The notes: generated by a model from the letters alone, not told the origin. Shown: positions 1-9,665, numbered from the stretch's first letter. The stretch: 64,000 nucleotides of DNA from Rheinheimera salexigens (GCF_001752395.1 NZ_MKEK01000001.1:247466-311465), one strand, 5' to 3'. Program-made: numbers and translations.

Positions 1-1302
1 AAAGTGTTACACAAAGTAGCTGAACGGCCCATGGTACAGCACGTTATTGATACAGCCCGTGCTTTAGGGGCAGTTAAGCCACAGTTGGTATATGGCTATG
101 GTGCAGCAGCGTTAAAAGCCACCTTAGGTGAACAACCCTTACATTGGGTGTTACAAGCCGAACAATTGGGAACGGGTCATGCTGTGGCGCAAGCTAGTGA
201 TAATATTGCTGATAACGATACCGTATTAGTATTATATGGCGATGTACCGTTAACCGAGCTGGATACCTTAAAGCAATTATTGCATGTCAAGCCAGCCAAT
301 GGTGTGGCGATTTTAACGGTTAAACTAGCTAACCCGACCGGGTATGGTCGTATCGTGCGAGAAAATGGCCAAGTAGTCGGTATTGTTGAGCAAAAAGATG
401 CCAACGCCGAGCAGTTAGCTATTAATGAAGTTAATAGCGGCATTATGGCGGTGCCTGGTAAGCAGCTTAAAAACTGGCTAAGCCGGTTATCCAATAGTAA
501 TGCTCAAGGCGAATATTACTTAACTGATATTATTGCCATGGCCAACAGCGAAGGCGTGGAAATTACTACTGCCCACCCAAGCGATGCCATGGAAGTGGAA
601 GGCGCCAATAACCGCATTCAATTAGCGGCATTAGAACGCGCTTACCAACAACGCAAAGCTAACGAACTAATGCTTGCTGGCGCAAACTTACGCGATCCTG
701 CACGGATTGATGTCCGTGGCAGCGTTGAAGTAGGCAATGATGTCATGATCGACATTAACGTTATCTTCGAAGGTAAAGTGGTGTTAGGTAAAGGCGTCAC
801 TATTGGCGCGAACTGTATTCTTAAAGACGTGACGGTGGGCGATAATACGGAAATCAAACCTAACTCTATGCTAGAACAAGCCACTGTAGGCGCTAATTGC
901 TCTGTAGGTCCTTTTGCTCGCTTACGACCTGCGTCAGTTATGCTAGACGATAGTCATGTGGGTAACTTTGTTGAAATGAAAAAGACTACTTTAGGCCAAG
1001 GCTCTAAAGCTAATCATTTAACCTATTTAGGTGATGCCATAATTGGCAGCAAAGTGAATGTAGGCGCGGGCACTATTACTTGTAACTACGATGGCGCTAA
1101 TAAGTTTGTCACCACTATCAAAGACGGCGCTTTTATTGGCTCTAACAGTTCGTTAGTGGCTCCAGTCACTGTGGGTGTTAACGCAACTGTCGGTGCAGGT
1201 TCAGTATTAACTCGTGATGCGGCTGATGGCGAGTTAGTCGTCGCCCGAGGCAAGCAACGTCATATTGCTGATTGGCAACGGCCTGTAAAAATCAAAAAAT
1301 AG
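1..1302 (+). CDS. glmU: GlmU, bifunctional UDP-GlcNAc pyrophosphorylase / GlcN-1-P acetyltransferase (5' truncated by window edge)
   Basis: This cytoplasmic enzyme acetylates glucosamine-1-phosphate and uridylates it to UDP-GlcNAc, the precursor of peptidoglycan and LPS. The reading frame is open from base 1. Compared with the E. coli protein about 22 N-terminal residues, including the GxGTRM nucleotide loop, lie outside the window. The N-terminal half carries [10 protein letters not shown] and YGDVPL of the uridylyltransferase. The C-terminal half is a left-handed beta-helix of hexapeptide repeats with [17 protein letters not shown] and [11 protein letters not shown] of the acetyltransferase. 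The GTG at position 4 is an internal codon, not a start. glmS, the preceding enzyme of the pathway, lies 3.3 kb downstream on the same strand. Confidence 0.97.
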   Translation, partial: KVLHKVAERPMVQHVIDTARALGAVKPQLVYGYGAAALKATLGEQPLHWVLQAEQLGTGHAVAQASDNIADNDTVLVLYGDVPLTELDTLKQLLHVKPANGVAILTVKLANPTGYGRIVRENGQVVGIVEQKDANAEQLAINEVNSGIMAVPGKQLKNWLSRLSNSNAQGEYYLTDIIAMANSEGVEITTAHPSDAMEVEGANNRIQLAALERAYQQRKANELMLAGANLRDPARIDVRGSVEVGNDVMIDINVIFEGKVVLGKGVTIGANCILKDVTVGDNTEIKPNSMLEQATVGANCSVGPFARLRPASVMLDDSHVGNFVEMKKTTLGQGSKANHLTYLGDAIIGSKVNVGAGTITCNYDGANKFVTTIKDGAFIGSNSSLVAPVTVGVNATVGAGSVLTRDAADGELVVARGKQRHIADWQRPVKIKK

Positions 1303-1607
1303 ATACTTGTGGCTTTATGTTGGTAAATTAGTGTTTAAACACGAACCGGCTTTCCCACGCTAACACGCCGTAAACCCATCCCTGGGGGCTCGTTTCCGCC
1401 CGTCCGGGGCTGCAACGGTTAGTTTTGGCTAAACCGATTCTTGTATGTGCGCAGTAGTCGCTGATTTCATAGTAGGTTGGAATCCCGAATCGGTCACCAC
1501 AGGTTGTCTGAGTCCTGCCGAAGGCAAAGGACGAGTTACTGTGGGGAGCCGAAGCGGGCATTGCAACCGGTTAAAGCGAGATCGAACTATTGTTGATTGT
1601 AGACTTC
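1303..1607. other. Non-coding, GC-richer structured stretch between convergent genes
   Basis: No convincing gene is present; short open frames on both strands have no start context. Base composition changes sharply to GC-rich around 1340-1420. Self-complementary structure is dense: a 12-bp palindrome at 1331-1342, ACCGATTC/GAATCGGT at 1433-1440 and 1487-1494, CCACAG/CTGTGG at 1497-1502 and 1539-1544, and inside the latter GTCCTGCC/GGC..AGGAC at 1512-1532. The look is that of a dispersed intergenic repeat or a folded RNA element. Which one cannot be decided from a single copy. Confidence 0.45.
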
Positions 1608-2744
1608 TCAGCTTTTATCTACCAACACGGCAATAGCACCGTCACCGGTGACGTTACAGGCTGTTCCAAAGCTGTCTTGTGCCATATACAGGGCTATCAT
1701 TAAGGTTACTGCAGCTTCGCCAAACCCCAGCATAGAACCTAATAGGCCTACAGCAGACATCACCGCACCACCAGGAACACCCGGCGCAGCTAACATCACT
1801 ACACCCAACATAAAGATAAACGGCAACATAGTGGCAAACGACGGCATTTCTAAGCCATTTTGCATGGTAATAACTGCCATAGCGCACGTTACTATAGTGA
1901 TGGTTGAGCCGGATAAATGAATAGTGGCGCATAACGGCACCGTAAAGTTAGCGACGTCGGGTTTTACACCGTTTTTCTTAGTCGCTTGTAACGCTACCGG
2001 AATAGTGGCTGCACTCGACATAGTACCTAATGCCGTAAAGTACGCTGGCAGCATATTTTTGATTAAGGTAAACGGCGATCTACCGGCTTTAATACCCGCG
2101 ATAGTATAAAGAGTAATAATCCACAGCCAATGCATAACAACCGCTAACAGCAACACAATACCAAAGGTTTTTAAGGTTGTGAAAACCGTACCAGCAACGG
2201 CCATTTGGGCAAATTCACCGGCAATATATAGTGGCAATAAAGGAATAATAACCTTTTCTAGTAACAGCTGAATAATATCGCGACCTTGATCCGATATTTT
2301 CTTTAATTGCTCAGCTTGGGTAGAGGCAATGCCTAAACCAAAAATAAAGGCTAATGCTAACGCTGTCATTACACCAAAAACCGGTGGAATATCCATGCGT
2401 AAAAACGGCTCGATAATGGTCCCGGTTACACTTGCCGTATGCTGCGCTGCAGTAGTAAACATGGGCACAACTAAGCTAGCAACAAAAAAGGCTACTGTAC
2501 CGGCAACAACCGTTGATAAATAAGCAATCGTTAGCGTGCGGCCCAGTAACTTACCTGAGTTGCGCGGCAAAGCTGCGATACCGCTGGTGATAAAAAATAA
2601 GATTAATAAAGGAATGGTAAAAAATAATAATTCACCAAATAAGCCTTTAAAGGTTAATAGCAATTGTACTAACCAAACTGGCGCGTAAAGCCCAGCGAGT
2701 ATACCCAGCACTATGCCGGCAATCAGTTTAAGAACAAGTGACAT
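1608..2744 (-). CDS. Dicarboxylate/amino acid:cation symporter (DAACS/SLC1 family)
   Basis: Inner-membrane secondary carrier of the glutamate/dicarboxylate family, expected to couple uptake of an acidic amino acid or C4-dicarboxylate to Na+ or H+. The 378 residues are mostly hydrophobic. The re-entrant hairpin signature is visible as TMSSAATIPVAL. The TM7 region reads LCATIHLSGSTI where classical members have NMDG, so substrate or ion preference may differ. The final segment QDSFGTACNVTGDG matches the TM8 substrate site. It is slightly shorter than GltP. It is convergent with glmU and divergent from the lipoprotein gene at 2954. Confidence 0.88.
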   Translation of the reverse strand: MSLVLKLIAGIVLGILAGLYAPVWLVQLLLTFKGLFGELLFFTIPLLILFFITSGIAALPRNSGKLLGRTLTIAYLSTVVAGTVAFFVASLVVPMFTTAAQHTASVTGTIIEPFLRMDIPPVFGVMTALALAFIFGLGIASTQAEQLKKISDQGRDIIQLLLEKVIIPLLPLYIAGEFAQMAVAGTVFTTLKTFGIVLLLAVVMHWLWIITLYTIAGIKAGRSPFTLIKNMLPAYFTALGTMSSAATIPVALQATKKNGVKPDVANFTVPLCATIHLSGSTITIVTCAMAVITMQNGLEMPSFATMLPFIFMLGVVMLAAPGVPGGAVMSAVGLLGSMLGFGEAAVTLMIALYMAQDSFGTACNVTGDGAIAVLVDKS

Positions 2745-2847
2745 AATAATTCTCGTTATGCGTTATAAATATAAGCGAAAAAGCGAGGCTGAGCATAACA
2801 CAACTTAAAATAGCAAAGACAACTTAGCTTGGCTGGTCGCATCAGTT

Positions 2848-2888
2848 TTACGGCTAACAACCGTAATATTCAGCTTAACGTCAGCTGA
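2848..2888. promoter_or_regulatory. Two adjacent short hairpins in a divergent promoter region
   Basis: Between the symporter and the lipoprotein gene, TTACGG/CCGTAA (2848-2853/2861-2866) is followed directly by TTCAGC/GCTGAA (2869-2874/2883-2888). They could be operators or leader hairpins. No known regulator consensus was recognised. Confidence 0.25.
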
Positions 2889-2953
2889 AAGCGTTATGTT
2901 GCACTATGCTTAATAATAAAAACACTCGTTGAGTTGATAAATAAGGTTAAAAA

Positions 2954-3523
2954 ATGAAGAAAATACTGATAGCACTAAGCGTACTTTTGAGCGTACTAGT
3001 ATTAGCCAGTTGTGCCCAGTTAGGTTCGATTGCCAGTTATTCAGTGTCTGAGTCAGATCTAGAGCAAATGCTGGCACAGCAAATACCCAAGTTAACCCAT
3101 CAAGCCACTGCTGCCGGTATACCTTTACGGTTACAGGTAGATAAAATGAAAGTTGCTATTGGTCCAGATAATAGTGATTTAGTTCGCTTAGATACTAGCG
3201 CCAGCGCGGTGTTGTCATTATTTGGTTTAAGTTATCCAGCAGAAATGAACTTGCAAGTAGAGGGTGCACCTTATTACGATGCAGAAAAGCAGGCAGTGTT
3301 TTTACGCTCAGTAAATTTAATTAGCTCAAATATAGATGCCGCCGGATATCGGGGTAATTTAAAACCAGTCAATTCTGAATTACTACAGTTAATAAATGGC
3401 TTTTTAGCAGACAACCCGGTTTATCGTTTAGATACCACTAACCCGACCATGAAACTGCTATCACAAGTGCCTTTAAATATGGCAGTACAAAATGGCAGTC
3501 TACGTTTTAGTCCAAGTAACTAA
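2954..3523 (+). CDS. DUF1439 lipoprotein (YceB-like)
   Basis: Small envelope lipoprotein of the YceB/DUF1439 family, function unknown. A basic start and hydrophobic stretch lead to the lipobox LASC at residues 17-20, so the mature protein begins at Cys20. The body shows the family pattern SVSESDLEQMLA near the N-terminus and a hydrophobic beta-rich domain related to lipid-binding SMP/TULIP folds (inference). At 189 residues it is the usual length. AAGG lies 8 bases before the ATG. It stands alone on its transcript; a hairpin follows at 3566. Confidence 0.85.
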   Translation: MKKILIALSVLLSVLVLASCAQLGSIASYSVSESDLEQMLAQQIPKLTHQATAAGIPLRLQVDKMKVAIGPDNSDLVRLDTSASAVLSLFGLSYPAEMNLQVEGAPYYDAEKQAVFLRSVNLISSNIDAAGYRGNLKPVNSELLQLINGFLADNPVYRLDTTNPTMKLLSQVPLNMAVQNGSLRFSPSN

Positions 3524-3565
3524 AGCAAATTACTGGCTAGGGTAAAAGATAGCAAGTAGCCATAA

Positions 3566-3592
3566 AAATAGGGGTGGCAAAACCCACCCCTT
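3566..3592. terminator. Hairpin terminator, probably bidirectional
   Basis: AGGGGTGG (3570-3577) pairs with CCACCCCT (3584-3591). An A-tract precedes it, giving a T-tract on the minus strand; the plus-strand tail is not T-rich. It lies 46 bases after the lipoprotein stop. Confidence 0.5.
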
Positions 3593-3758
3593 AATGTAGT
3601 ACAAGACAAGTAAACAACGACCAGAGAATCCATCCTGAAAACACAGTGTCACTCCGTTGACTACACAAACTATAATATGAACAAAAGACAAATGCAAATA
3701 GTTATCATTACTAATGCGGATATTTTTGTTGCATTCGTAAAGGCATACAGTAAAATAC

Positions 3759-3795
3759 CTTTCGTTTCGAAGCTTGTTCGAAAGTTAATCGAAAG
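3759..3795 (+). promoter_or_regulatory. Probable operator of the DeoR-family regulator
   Basis: TTTCGAA (3765-3771) and TTCGAAA (3777-3783) form a perfect inverted repeat. It is flanked by CTTTCG (3759-3764) and CGAAAG (3790-3795). TCGAAAG recurs at 3778 and 3789, one helical turn apart. TTTCG-type boxes are typical of DeoR/GlpR regulators. The cluster ends 28 bases before the regulator start codon, so autoregulation is likely. Confidence 0.6.
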
Positions 3796-3823
3796 ATAAG
3801 TGAAAGGTCATTGAAGCAGAAGC

Positions 3824-4591
3824 ATGAATAAGCGAAATACTCAGCAACGTCGACATTTAATTGTTAGTCAGCTGCAACAGCAAGGCGAACTCTCTGTTGA
3901 GCAGCTTGCTGATCACTTTAAAACGTCTGAAGTAACCATACGTAAAGACTTAACCGTATTAGAACAAGCCGGATTACTGCTGCGCGTGTATGGTGGAGCT
4001 GTGCCAGTACCACAAGACTTTGTTAGCGAAAGCAGTTTACAGCAAGTTTCAACCCGAAAGATTGCCATTGCTAAAGCCGCCGCAGGGTTAATTAAAGATC
4101 ATTACCGAATTATTATTGATAGCGGTCGTACTACCGCTGCCTTACTGCCTGAGTTATCCATTAAGCGTGGTTTAGTGGTAATGACTAACTCGTTGGCTGT
4201 CGCTAATGCATTACGTGAATTAGAAAACGAGCCCACCTTATTGATGACCGGTGGTACTTGGGATCCGCAATCAGAAGCCTTTCAAGGCCAATTAGCCGAA
4301 CAAGTGTTACGTGCTTATGATTTTGATCAATTGTTTATAGGCGCAGACAGTATCGACTTAGATCGCGGTACTACTACTTATAATGAACTATATAGTTTAA
4401 GCCGAGTCATGGCCGACGTGGCGCGTGAAGTCATCGTTATGCTGGAATCCGATAAGCTAGGCCGAAAAATACATAATTTAGAACTACCTTGGTCAAAGGT
4501 AAAAGTACTGGTGACCGATCAAGGCTTATCTGTCGCAGATGCGAAAAAAATTGAACAGCAAGGTGTAACGGTTATCAGAGTAGCGGCATAG
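3824..4591 (+). CDS. DeoR/GlpR-family transcriptional regulator next to glmS
   Basis: Cytoplasmic repressor-type regulator. Residues 1-60 form the DeoR helix-turn-helix with the family signature around SEVTIRKDLTVLEQAGLLLRV. Residues 75-240 are the DeoRC sensor domain, which in the family binds a sugar phosphate. At 255 residues it has the standard length. It lies 59 bases upstream of glmS on the same strand, an arrangement common in gammaproteobacteria, so amino-sugar phosphate control of glmS is the natural inference. A palindromic TTTCG cluster precedes it. The Shine-Dalgarno is weak. Confidence 0.88.
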   Translation: MNKRNTQQRRHLIVSQLQQQGELSVEQLADHFKTSEVTIRKDLTVLEQAGLLLRVYGGAVPVPQDFVSESSLQQVSTRKIAIAKAAAGLIKDHYRIIIDSGRTTAALLPELSIKRGLVVMTNSLAVANALRELENEPTLLMTGGTWDPQSEAFQGQLAEQVLRAYDFDQLFIGADSIDLDRGTTTYNELYSLSRVMADVAREVIVMLESDKLGRKIHNLELPWSKVKVLVTDQGLSVADAKKIEQQGVTVIRVAA

Positions 4592-4650
4592 CTATTAAAC
4601 AGATAACGTACATTTAGCTAAACGAATACAAAAATTTTGGAGAAAATAAT

Positions 4651-6477
4651 ATGTGTGGGATTGTTGGAGCTGTAGCACAGCGCGATGTAGTTGATATTTT
4701 AGTCGAAGGTTTACGCCGTTTAGAATACCGTGGCTATGACTCCGCCGGTGTTGCTATTGTCCATAATGGTGAATTACAGCGAGTACGTCGCTTAGGTAAA
4801 GTAAAAGAATTAGCCGACGCTATTGCTATTGAGCCTTTGTTAGGCGGTACCGGTATTGCTCATACACGCTGGGCAACACACGGCGAACCAAGCGAGCGTA
4901 ATGCCCATCCTCATGTTTCTAGCAATATTAACGTTGTTCATAACGGTATTATCGAGAACCACCATAAGCTGCGTGAAGCCTTAACCGCTAAAGGCTATAT
5001 CTTTAGCTCAGATACCGATACAGAAGTTATTGCTCACTTAGTTGAAGAAGAGCGCAAAACAGCCAGCAGTTTATTACAAGCCGTACAACGCAGTGTAAAA
5101 CAGTTACATGGCGCTTATGGCACCGTGTTATTAGACACCACTGACGCCGAGCGAATTGTTGTTGCCCGTTCAGGCAGCCCATTAGTTATTGGCCTAGGTA
5201 TTGGTGAAAACTTTATCGCCTCTGATCAATTAGCCCTATTACCGGTTACTCGTCGTTTTATATTCTTAGAAGAAGGCGATGTGGCTGAAATAACTCGCCA
5301 CAGCGTGAGCATTTTCGATAAAGACGGTAATGCCATTGAGCGTGAAGTTCATGAGTCTAATGTTAGCTACGATGCCGGCGATAAAGGCCAATATCGGCAC
5401 TTTATGATGAAAGAAATTTACGAGCAACCAAACGCCATTAATAACACCTTAGAAGGCCGTTTAAGTAACGATAGCGTACTAGACGAAACCTTTGGTAATG
5501 GCGCAGCCGAGTTATTTAAGCAAGTTAAGCACGTGCAAATTGTTGCCTGTGGTACCAGTTATCACTCAGGTATGGTAGCGCGTTATTGGTTAGAATCGTT
5601 AGGCGGTATTTCTTGTAATGTCGAAATTGCTTCTGAGTTCCGGTACCGCAAATCGTTTGTGCAACCAAATAGCTTATTAGTCAGTATTTCTCAATCAGGT
5701 GAAACAGCTGATACCTTAGCGGCCTTACGCTTAGCTAAAGACTTAGGTTACTTAGGTAGCTTAACCATTTGTAACGTAGCGGGTTCATCGTTAGTACGTG
5801 AATCTGACTTAGCCTTTATGACCCGTGCTGGCGCTGAAATTGGCGTGGCTTCAACTAAAGCCTTTACCACTCAGTTAGTGGGCTTAGCCATGTTAACGCT
5901 AGCGATTGGTAAATATAACGGCTTAACTGACCAAAAACAGCTTGCACTCACCGATGCTTTAAAAAGCTTACCGGCTAAATTAGAACAAACCTTAGCGCTG
6001 GCGCCACAAATTGAAGCCTTAGCGGAAGAATTTGCCGATAAGCACCATGCCTTGTTCTTAGGCCGTGGCGATCAATACCCTATCGCAATGGAAGGCGCAT
6101 TAAAGCTAAAAGAAATCTCGTATATTCATGCTGAAGCTTACGCCGCAGGCGAGCTAAAACACGGCCCGCTGGCGCTAATTGATGCCAATATGCCGATTAT
6201 TGTCGTCGCACCTAATAACGACTTATTAGAAAAACTACAATCAAACGTAGAAGAAGTGCGCGCTCGTGGCGGTATTTTATATGTATTCGCCGATGTAGAC
6301 GCCCAGTTTAAATCAGACGCCACCATGCGCGTTATTAACGTACCGCACGTTGACGAGATCCTGGCGCCCATCGTTTACACCTTACCGCTACAGTTACTTA
6401 GCTACTACGTTGCCATCATCAAAGGCACCGACGTTGACCAGCCACGTAACTTAGCTAAATCGGTGACGGTTGAGTAA
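4651..6477 (+). CDS. glmS: GlmS, glutamine:fructose-6-phosphate aminotransferase
   Basis: Makes glucosamine-6-phosphate from fructose-6-phosphate and glutamine, the first committed step to UDP-GlcNAc. The class II amidotransferase domain starts with the nucleophile Cys2 (MCGIVG), followed by [14 protein letters not shown] and the GND-type HNGIIEN. Two SIS domains follow with [16 protein letters not shown] and the C-terminal LAKSVTVE that closes the ammonia channel. At 608 residues it matches E. coli (609). GGAG lies 9 bases before the ATG. A strong hairpin terminator closes the unit. No glmS ribozyme is seen in the 59-base leader. Confidence 0.98.
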   Translation: MCGIVGAVAQRDVVDILVEGLRRLEYRGYDSAGVAIVHNGELQRVRRLGKVKELADAIAIEPLLGGTGIAHTRWATHGEPSERNAHPHVSSNINVVHNGIIENHHKLREALTAKGYIFSSDTDTEVIAHLVEEERKTASSLLQAVQRSVKQLHGAYGTVLLDTTDAERIVVARSGSPLVIGLGIGENFIASDQLALLPVTRRFIFLEEGDVAEITRHSVSIFDKDGNAIEREVHESNVSYDAGDKGQYRHFMMKEIYEQPNAINNTLEGRLSNDSVLDETFGNGAAELFKQVKHVQIVACGTSYHSGMVARYWLESLGGISCNVEIASEFRYRKSFVQPNSLLVSISQSGETADTLAALRLAKDLGYLGSLTICNVAGSSLVRESDLAFMTRAGAEIGVASTKAFTTQLVGLAMLTLAIGKYNGLTDQKQLALTDALKSLPAKLEQTLALAPQIEALAEEFADKHHALFLGRGDQYPIAMEGALKLKEISYIHAEAYAAGELKHGPLALIDANMPIIVVAPNNDLLEKLQSNVEEVRARGGILYVFADVDAQFKSDATMRVINVPHVDEILAPIVYTLPLQLLSYYVAIIKGTDVDQPRNLAKSVTVE

Positions 6478-6526
6478 AGTTTTGTAGTTAAGAGGCTTTA
6501 CTAATAAAGTAAACTGCAGCCAAACT

Positions 6527-6568
6527 AAAAAGTCCAGTGATGCCATAACAAGCACACTGGACTTTTTT
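6527..6568. terminator. Strong bidirectional terminator after glmS
   Basis: AAAAAGTCCAGTG (6527-6539) pairs with its exact complement at 6555-6567, followed by a T-run. The A-run on the left lets it also serve the convergent YfcC gene. Confidence 0.93.
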
Positions 6569-6621
6569 ATTTCTGACGCGGTAATTTCTTTAAAGATAAA
6601 ACCGTAATTAACGAGACCGGA

Positions 6622-8034
6622 TTAAGGCAGTATTACTGTTGGTTGCACATCCAAGCCATAACCAAATAGCACAGCTAACACTAATACAATGGAGGCGGCT
6701 AACAGCAACTTAAGTAACAGCGGTAAACAAAAACGGAACCAATGGCCGTAAGGTACCCCTGCAATGCCTAAAATACCCATTAAAACTGCGTTGGTGGGGA
6801 TAATCATATTAGAAAAACCATCACCAAATTGATATGCCAGTACCGCAACTTGCCGCGGCACGCCGACTAAGTCACCCAAAGGCGCCATTAATGGCATAGT
6901 GACAAAGGCTTGGCCAGAACCAGAAGGTATAAAGGTATTGAGTACAGTTTGAATAATTAACATGCCAATGGCGGATACTTCAGCGCTAACATAAGACAGC
7001 GGCAAAGACATACCATGGACAATACTATGCAAAATTTGGCCATCTTCTAATATCAAGGCAATACCGCGGGCGACACCAATTAATATTGCTGTGGTCACTA
7101 AGTCTGATACGCCCTCTATAAAGCGTTCAGCTGTTTCATCGGCCGTTAACCGACCTAAGACTGCGACTAATGCTCCCCAAGCAACAAAGACGCCGCCTAG
7201 CTCGTATAAATACCAACCTTTAGTCGCTATGCCCCAGACTGCAATAGCCAGAGTGGCCATAAAGCTGCCGAGAATAAGCTTATGCCGTAGCGCTAGCGCA
7301 GGATAATCAGGTGCGGTTTGTTTGGCTAATGGGCATAGCACATCTAGCATCATAGATTGACTTGGATCCTTGGCAACTTTTTTGGTGTATTGCCAAACAT
7401 GATGAAAGCCAATTAAGACAAAAGGTACAAAAATGGCTAAACGCAACCACAGCCCAGAGTAAACAGGAATTTCAGCAATTTGTTGGGCTATAAGCACGGT
7501 AAAAGGGTTAAACGCCGATACGCCATAACCAATACCGTAACCGGCAACGATCATACCGACAGCCGTCATGGCATCCAGTCGCATGGCTTTACACAGCGCC
7601 ACTAATATTAAAACAAACGGAATATACTCACCGGCAGTACCTATGCTACTTGAGGCCATAGCAAAACAAAATATCACCATAAAAATGAGTCGTTGTGGCT
7701 GTTTGCCATGGCGTTCAAGTAAGCGACCAATTAGGGCGTCAACCGTGCCCGTTGCCCGAGCAATAGCTAACACACCACCAACAATCAACACAAAAAATAT
7801 TACATCTTGGGCGGCAGCAAAAGCACGGGGAATAGCAGTAAGGAGATCCCAGGGCGTCAGGTAATGCCGTTCAGCTACGGTTTGATAGGTGCCGGCGACC
7901 ACCATTTCCCGGCCTGACTCAGATAATGTGATATCAAAAAAACCTTGAGGTACTAACCAAGTAGCAATCAAAGCGGTGACCATCATGGCTAATAATAAAA
8001 TTAGGGTATGAGGCACTTTAAGCCTGTTACTCAT
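6622..8034 (-). CDS. YfcC-family inner-membrane carrier
   Basis: Polytopic transporter of the YfcC family, related to DcuC/ArsB-type carriers. The substrate is unproven, with C4-dicarboxylates or amino acids usually suggested. Two inverted halves each carry a re-entrant segment: YGVSAFNPFTVL in the first and PSGSGQAFVTMP in the second, then QFGDGFSNMIIPTNAVLM near the C-terminus. The start is set at the ATG at 8034 because TGGAG lies 8 bases upstream. An ATG 18 bases earlier would include that ribosome site in the coding part. It is transcribed singly, convergent with glmS. Confidence 0.87.
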   Translation of the reverse strand: MSNRLKVPHTLILLLAMMVTALIATWLVPQGFFDITLSESGREMVVAGTYQTVAERHYLTPWDLLTAIPRAFAAAQDVIFFVLIVGGVLAIARATGTVDALIGRLLERHGKQPQRLIFMVIFCFAMASSSIGTAGEYIPFVLILVALCKAMRLDAMTAVGMIVAGYGIGYGVSAFNPFTVLIAQQIAEIPVYSGLWLRLAIFVPFVLIGFHHVWQYTKKVAKDPSQSMMLDVLCPLAKQTAPDYPALALRHKLILGSFMATLAIAVWGIATKGWYLYELGGVFVAWGALVAVLGRLTADETAERFIEGVSDLVTTAILIGVARGIALILEDGQILHSIVHGMSLPLSYVSAEVSAIGMLIIQTVLNTFIPSGSGQAFVTMPLMAPLGDLVGVPRQVAVLAYQFGDGFSNMIIPTNAVLMGILGIAGVPYGHWFRFCLPLLLKLLLAASIVLVLAVLFGYGLDVQPTVILP

Positions 8035-8126
8035 AAAATCTCCAGAATTCAAAAATGCGGCATGTAGAGTCTGTTTAGTCTCAAACAGACAATTCTTGCT
8101 AGTGTACCAATGGCGGGTTTATCGCA

Positions 8127-8465
8127 TTACTTGGGTTTATTCAACATGGCTTTTAGATCGGCAAACGGGTTGTGGGTGGCTGCGGCCACTTTTTGCTCGG
8201 TGGTGCCGCCATACATAACGAACTCGTGGAATTTATTGTGTTCATTATCGTGGCAATAAATACAGAGTAATTCCCAGTTACTGCCATCTGCAGGGTTATT
8301 ACTATGGTTATGATCAACATGATGCACCGTTAGCTCGCGTAAATTAGAGTGCACAAATTCGCGGGCACAACGGCCACATACCCAAGGGTACATTTTTAAT
8401 GCCTTGTCACGGTAACCTTGCTCTTGTTGCTGATAGGCCTGATGACCGGTACTACTTTTACTCAT
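8127..8465 (-). CDS. yajD: YajD-like HNH nuclease-family protein
   Basis: Small 112-residue protein of the YajD family, with an HNH fold and unknown role. Two zinc knuckles are visible as CGRC and CIYC. The HNH motif reads HHVDHNHSNNP with a downstream HDNEH. The C-terminal NPFADLKAML is the conserved YajD tail. Length and order match E. coli YajD closely. The gene is monocistronic, 92 bases upstream of the YfcC gene start on the same strand. Confidence 0.92.
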   Translation of the reverse strand: MSKSSTGHQAYQQQEQGYRDKALKMYPWVCGRCAREFVHSNLRELTVHHVDHNHSNNPADGSNWELLCIYCHDNEHNKFHEFVMYGGTTEQKVAAATHNPFADLKAMLNKPK

Positions 8466-8855
8466 GTCTATTTCTCATAACTATGACTCTTAACTATTAA
8501 TTACTGATAACTATCCTGATCCAAATATTTTACTAATACGAGATGGCTGGCCTAATATTATCAATGTCTATTTTGCTAATTTAGCGATTATATATATTTT
8601 ATCAATAACAATCCGTCTTGAAGGCGAAAACTCTCAGCTTTAATATTTCAGCATATGTAGCGCAACGCATGAACAAGCGCATACTGCTTTAGCACGATTA
8701 ATTGTTAAAACACCATTTTAATACTAAAACGTTCTAGCAAATAATGGCTAAAACAGCCGCTTTTACTATTCTTAGTCCACTAAGATACGCTTGTATTCTG
8801 GTAGTTGCTGTTTGGTGTGTCCTAGTCACATATGTGAAATTGAAAGGAGAACACC
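8466..8855. other. AT-rich intergenic region, no gene
   Basis: This 390-base divergent region is AT-rich, with a run of TATATA around 8590. A short stretch at 8617-8637 resembles the 3' part of a glycine aptamer, but its required 5' partner is absent. No terminator or small RNA could be supported. Confidence 0.5.
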
Positions 8856-9623
8856 ATGAATTTACGGAAGAAGTTGAGTCCAAAACTACTGTGGCTGTTT
8901 GTTCCGCTGTTATTAGCGGTAGGCCATGTGCAGGCGCAAGAAAAAGAAATGTTGTCTGATATGTGGGTAATGCAGCCCAAAGATGGCATGGAACAAGCCT
9001 TCGCTAAATCATTCGCAGATCATATCGCTCATCGCAAAACATTAGGTGATCCTAGAGTCTGGCAGGTATATACACCGGTACTGGGTGACGAACTAAATAG
9101 TTATTTAATTCGTAGCTGCTGCTTTGAATGGAAAGATATGGATAGCTACGACAAGTGGGTCATGGAAAAAGACCCGATGAAAGATTGGAATAGTAACGTT
9201 GATGATAAAGTGGCTCATTATAGCCACTACATGTCTATTTTAGATATGGAAAACAGTCACTGGCCAGAAGGTGTTAGTGCCAATTTTGTTGGTGTAACTT
9301 ACTATAAATTTAAGCAAGGACACGGCCAAGATATTGAAAAAGCACTGAAAACGATCAGTGATGTCGCTAAAGACCAAAAATGGCCATATAGCTGGAGTTG
9401 GAGTTATCCGGTTTCTGGTGAATATGGTATGCACTTAGCTATCGCCTATGATAACTATGCCGCCATGACACCACCCGAAGTGAAGTTTAACAGCTTGATG
9501 GTTAAACACTTGGGTAGTGAGAAAAAAGCCATGCAGTTCTGGAAAGACTGGAGTGATCATTTTGAGACCACCCACTACAACATCTATCGACTCAATAAAG
9601 AAATGTCGATGACAGATAAATAG
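8856..9623 (+). CDS. Exported protein of unknown function, internally duplicated
   Basis: Not recognised as a named family. A signal peptide is clear, with basic residues, a leucine-rich core and cleavage after VQA near residue 28, so the product is periplasmic. The mature part seems to contain two similar halves. Residues 36-100 and 147-210 both follow the pattern strand, GxxxxFxK/IxKA helix, WxxY, strand, F/Y-x-x-M-x-x-Y. That is reminiscent of dimeric alpha/beta-barrel (ABM/NIPSNAP) domains, an inference from pattern alone. Aromatic residues are abundant. AGGAG lies 7 bases before the ATG, and a terminator at 9642 makes it monocistronic. Confidence 0.7.
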   Translation: MNLRKKLSPKLLWLFVPLLLAVGHVQAQEKEMLSDMWVMQPKDGMEQAFAKSFADHIAHRKTLGDPRVWQVYTPVLGDELNSYLIRSCCFEWKDMDSYDKWVMEKDPMKDWNSNVDDKVAHYSHYMSILDMENSHWPEGVSANFVGVTYYKFKQGHGQDIEKALKTISDVAKDQKWPYSWSWSYPVSGEYGMHLAIAYDNYAAMTPPEVKFNSLMVKHLGSEKKAMQFWKDWSDHFETTHYNIYRLNKEMSMTDK

Positions 9624-9641
9624 TAAACCTCGATCATAAAT

Positions 9642-9665
9642 AAAGGCACTTTAGGGTGCCTTTTT
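9642..9665 (+). terminator. Rho-independent terminator
   Basis: AAAGGCAC (9642-9649) pairs with GTGCCTTT (9656-9663), with a T-run to 9665, 19 bases after the preceding stop. Confidence 0.9.

Noticed and set aside
1328..1636. Two short proteins on opposite strands after glmU
   Set aside because: No ribosome sites, improbable composition, and they overlap a structured non-coding stretch.
3657..3676. TTGACT and TATAAT close together before the DeoR gene
   Set aside because: Spacing is only 8 bases, so they cannot form one sigma-70 promoter; the TATAAT may still be used with another -35.
3694..3712. Fur-box-like sequence GCAAATAGTTATCATTACT
   Set aside because: Only about 12 of 19 positions fit, in AT-rich DNA, upstream of an amino-sugar regulator with no iron link.
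8617..8637. Stretch resembling the 3' part of a glycine riboswitch (GAAGGCGAAAACTCTCAG)
   Set aside because: The obligatory upstream GGAGAG strand that pairs with CTCTC is missing, and the downstream gene is not a glycine gene.
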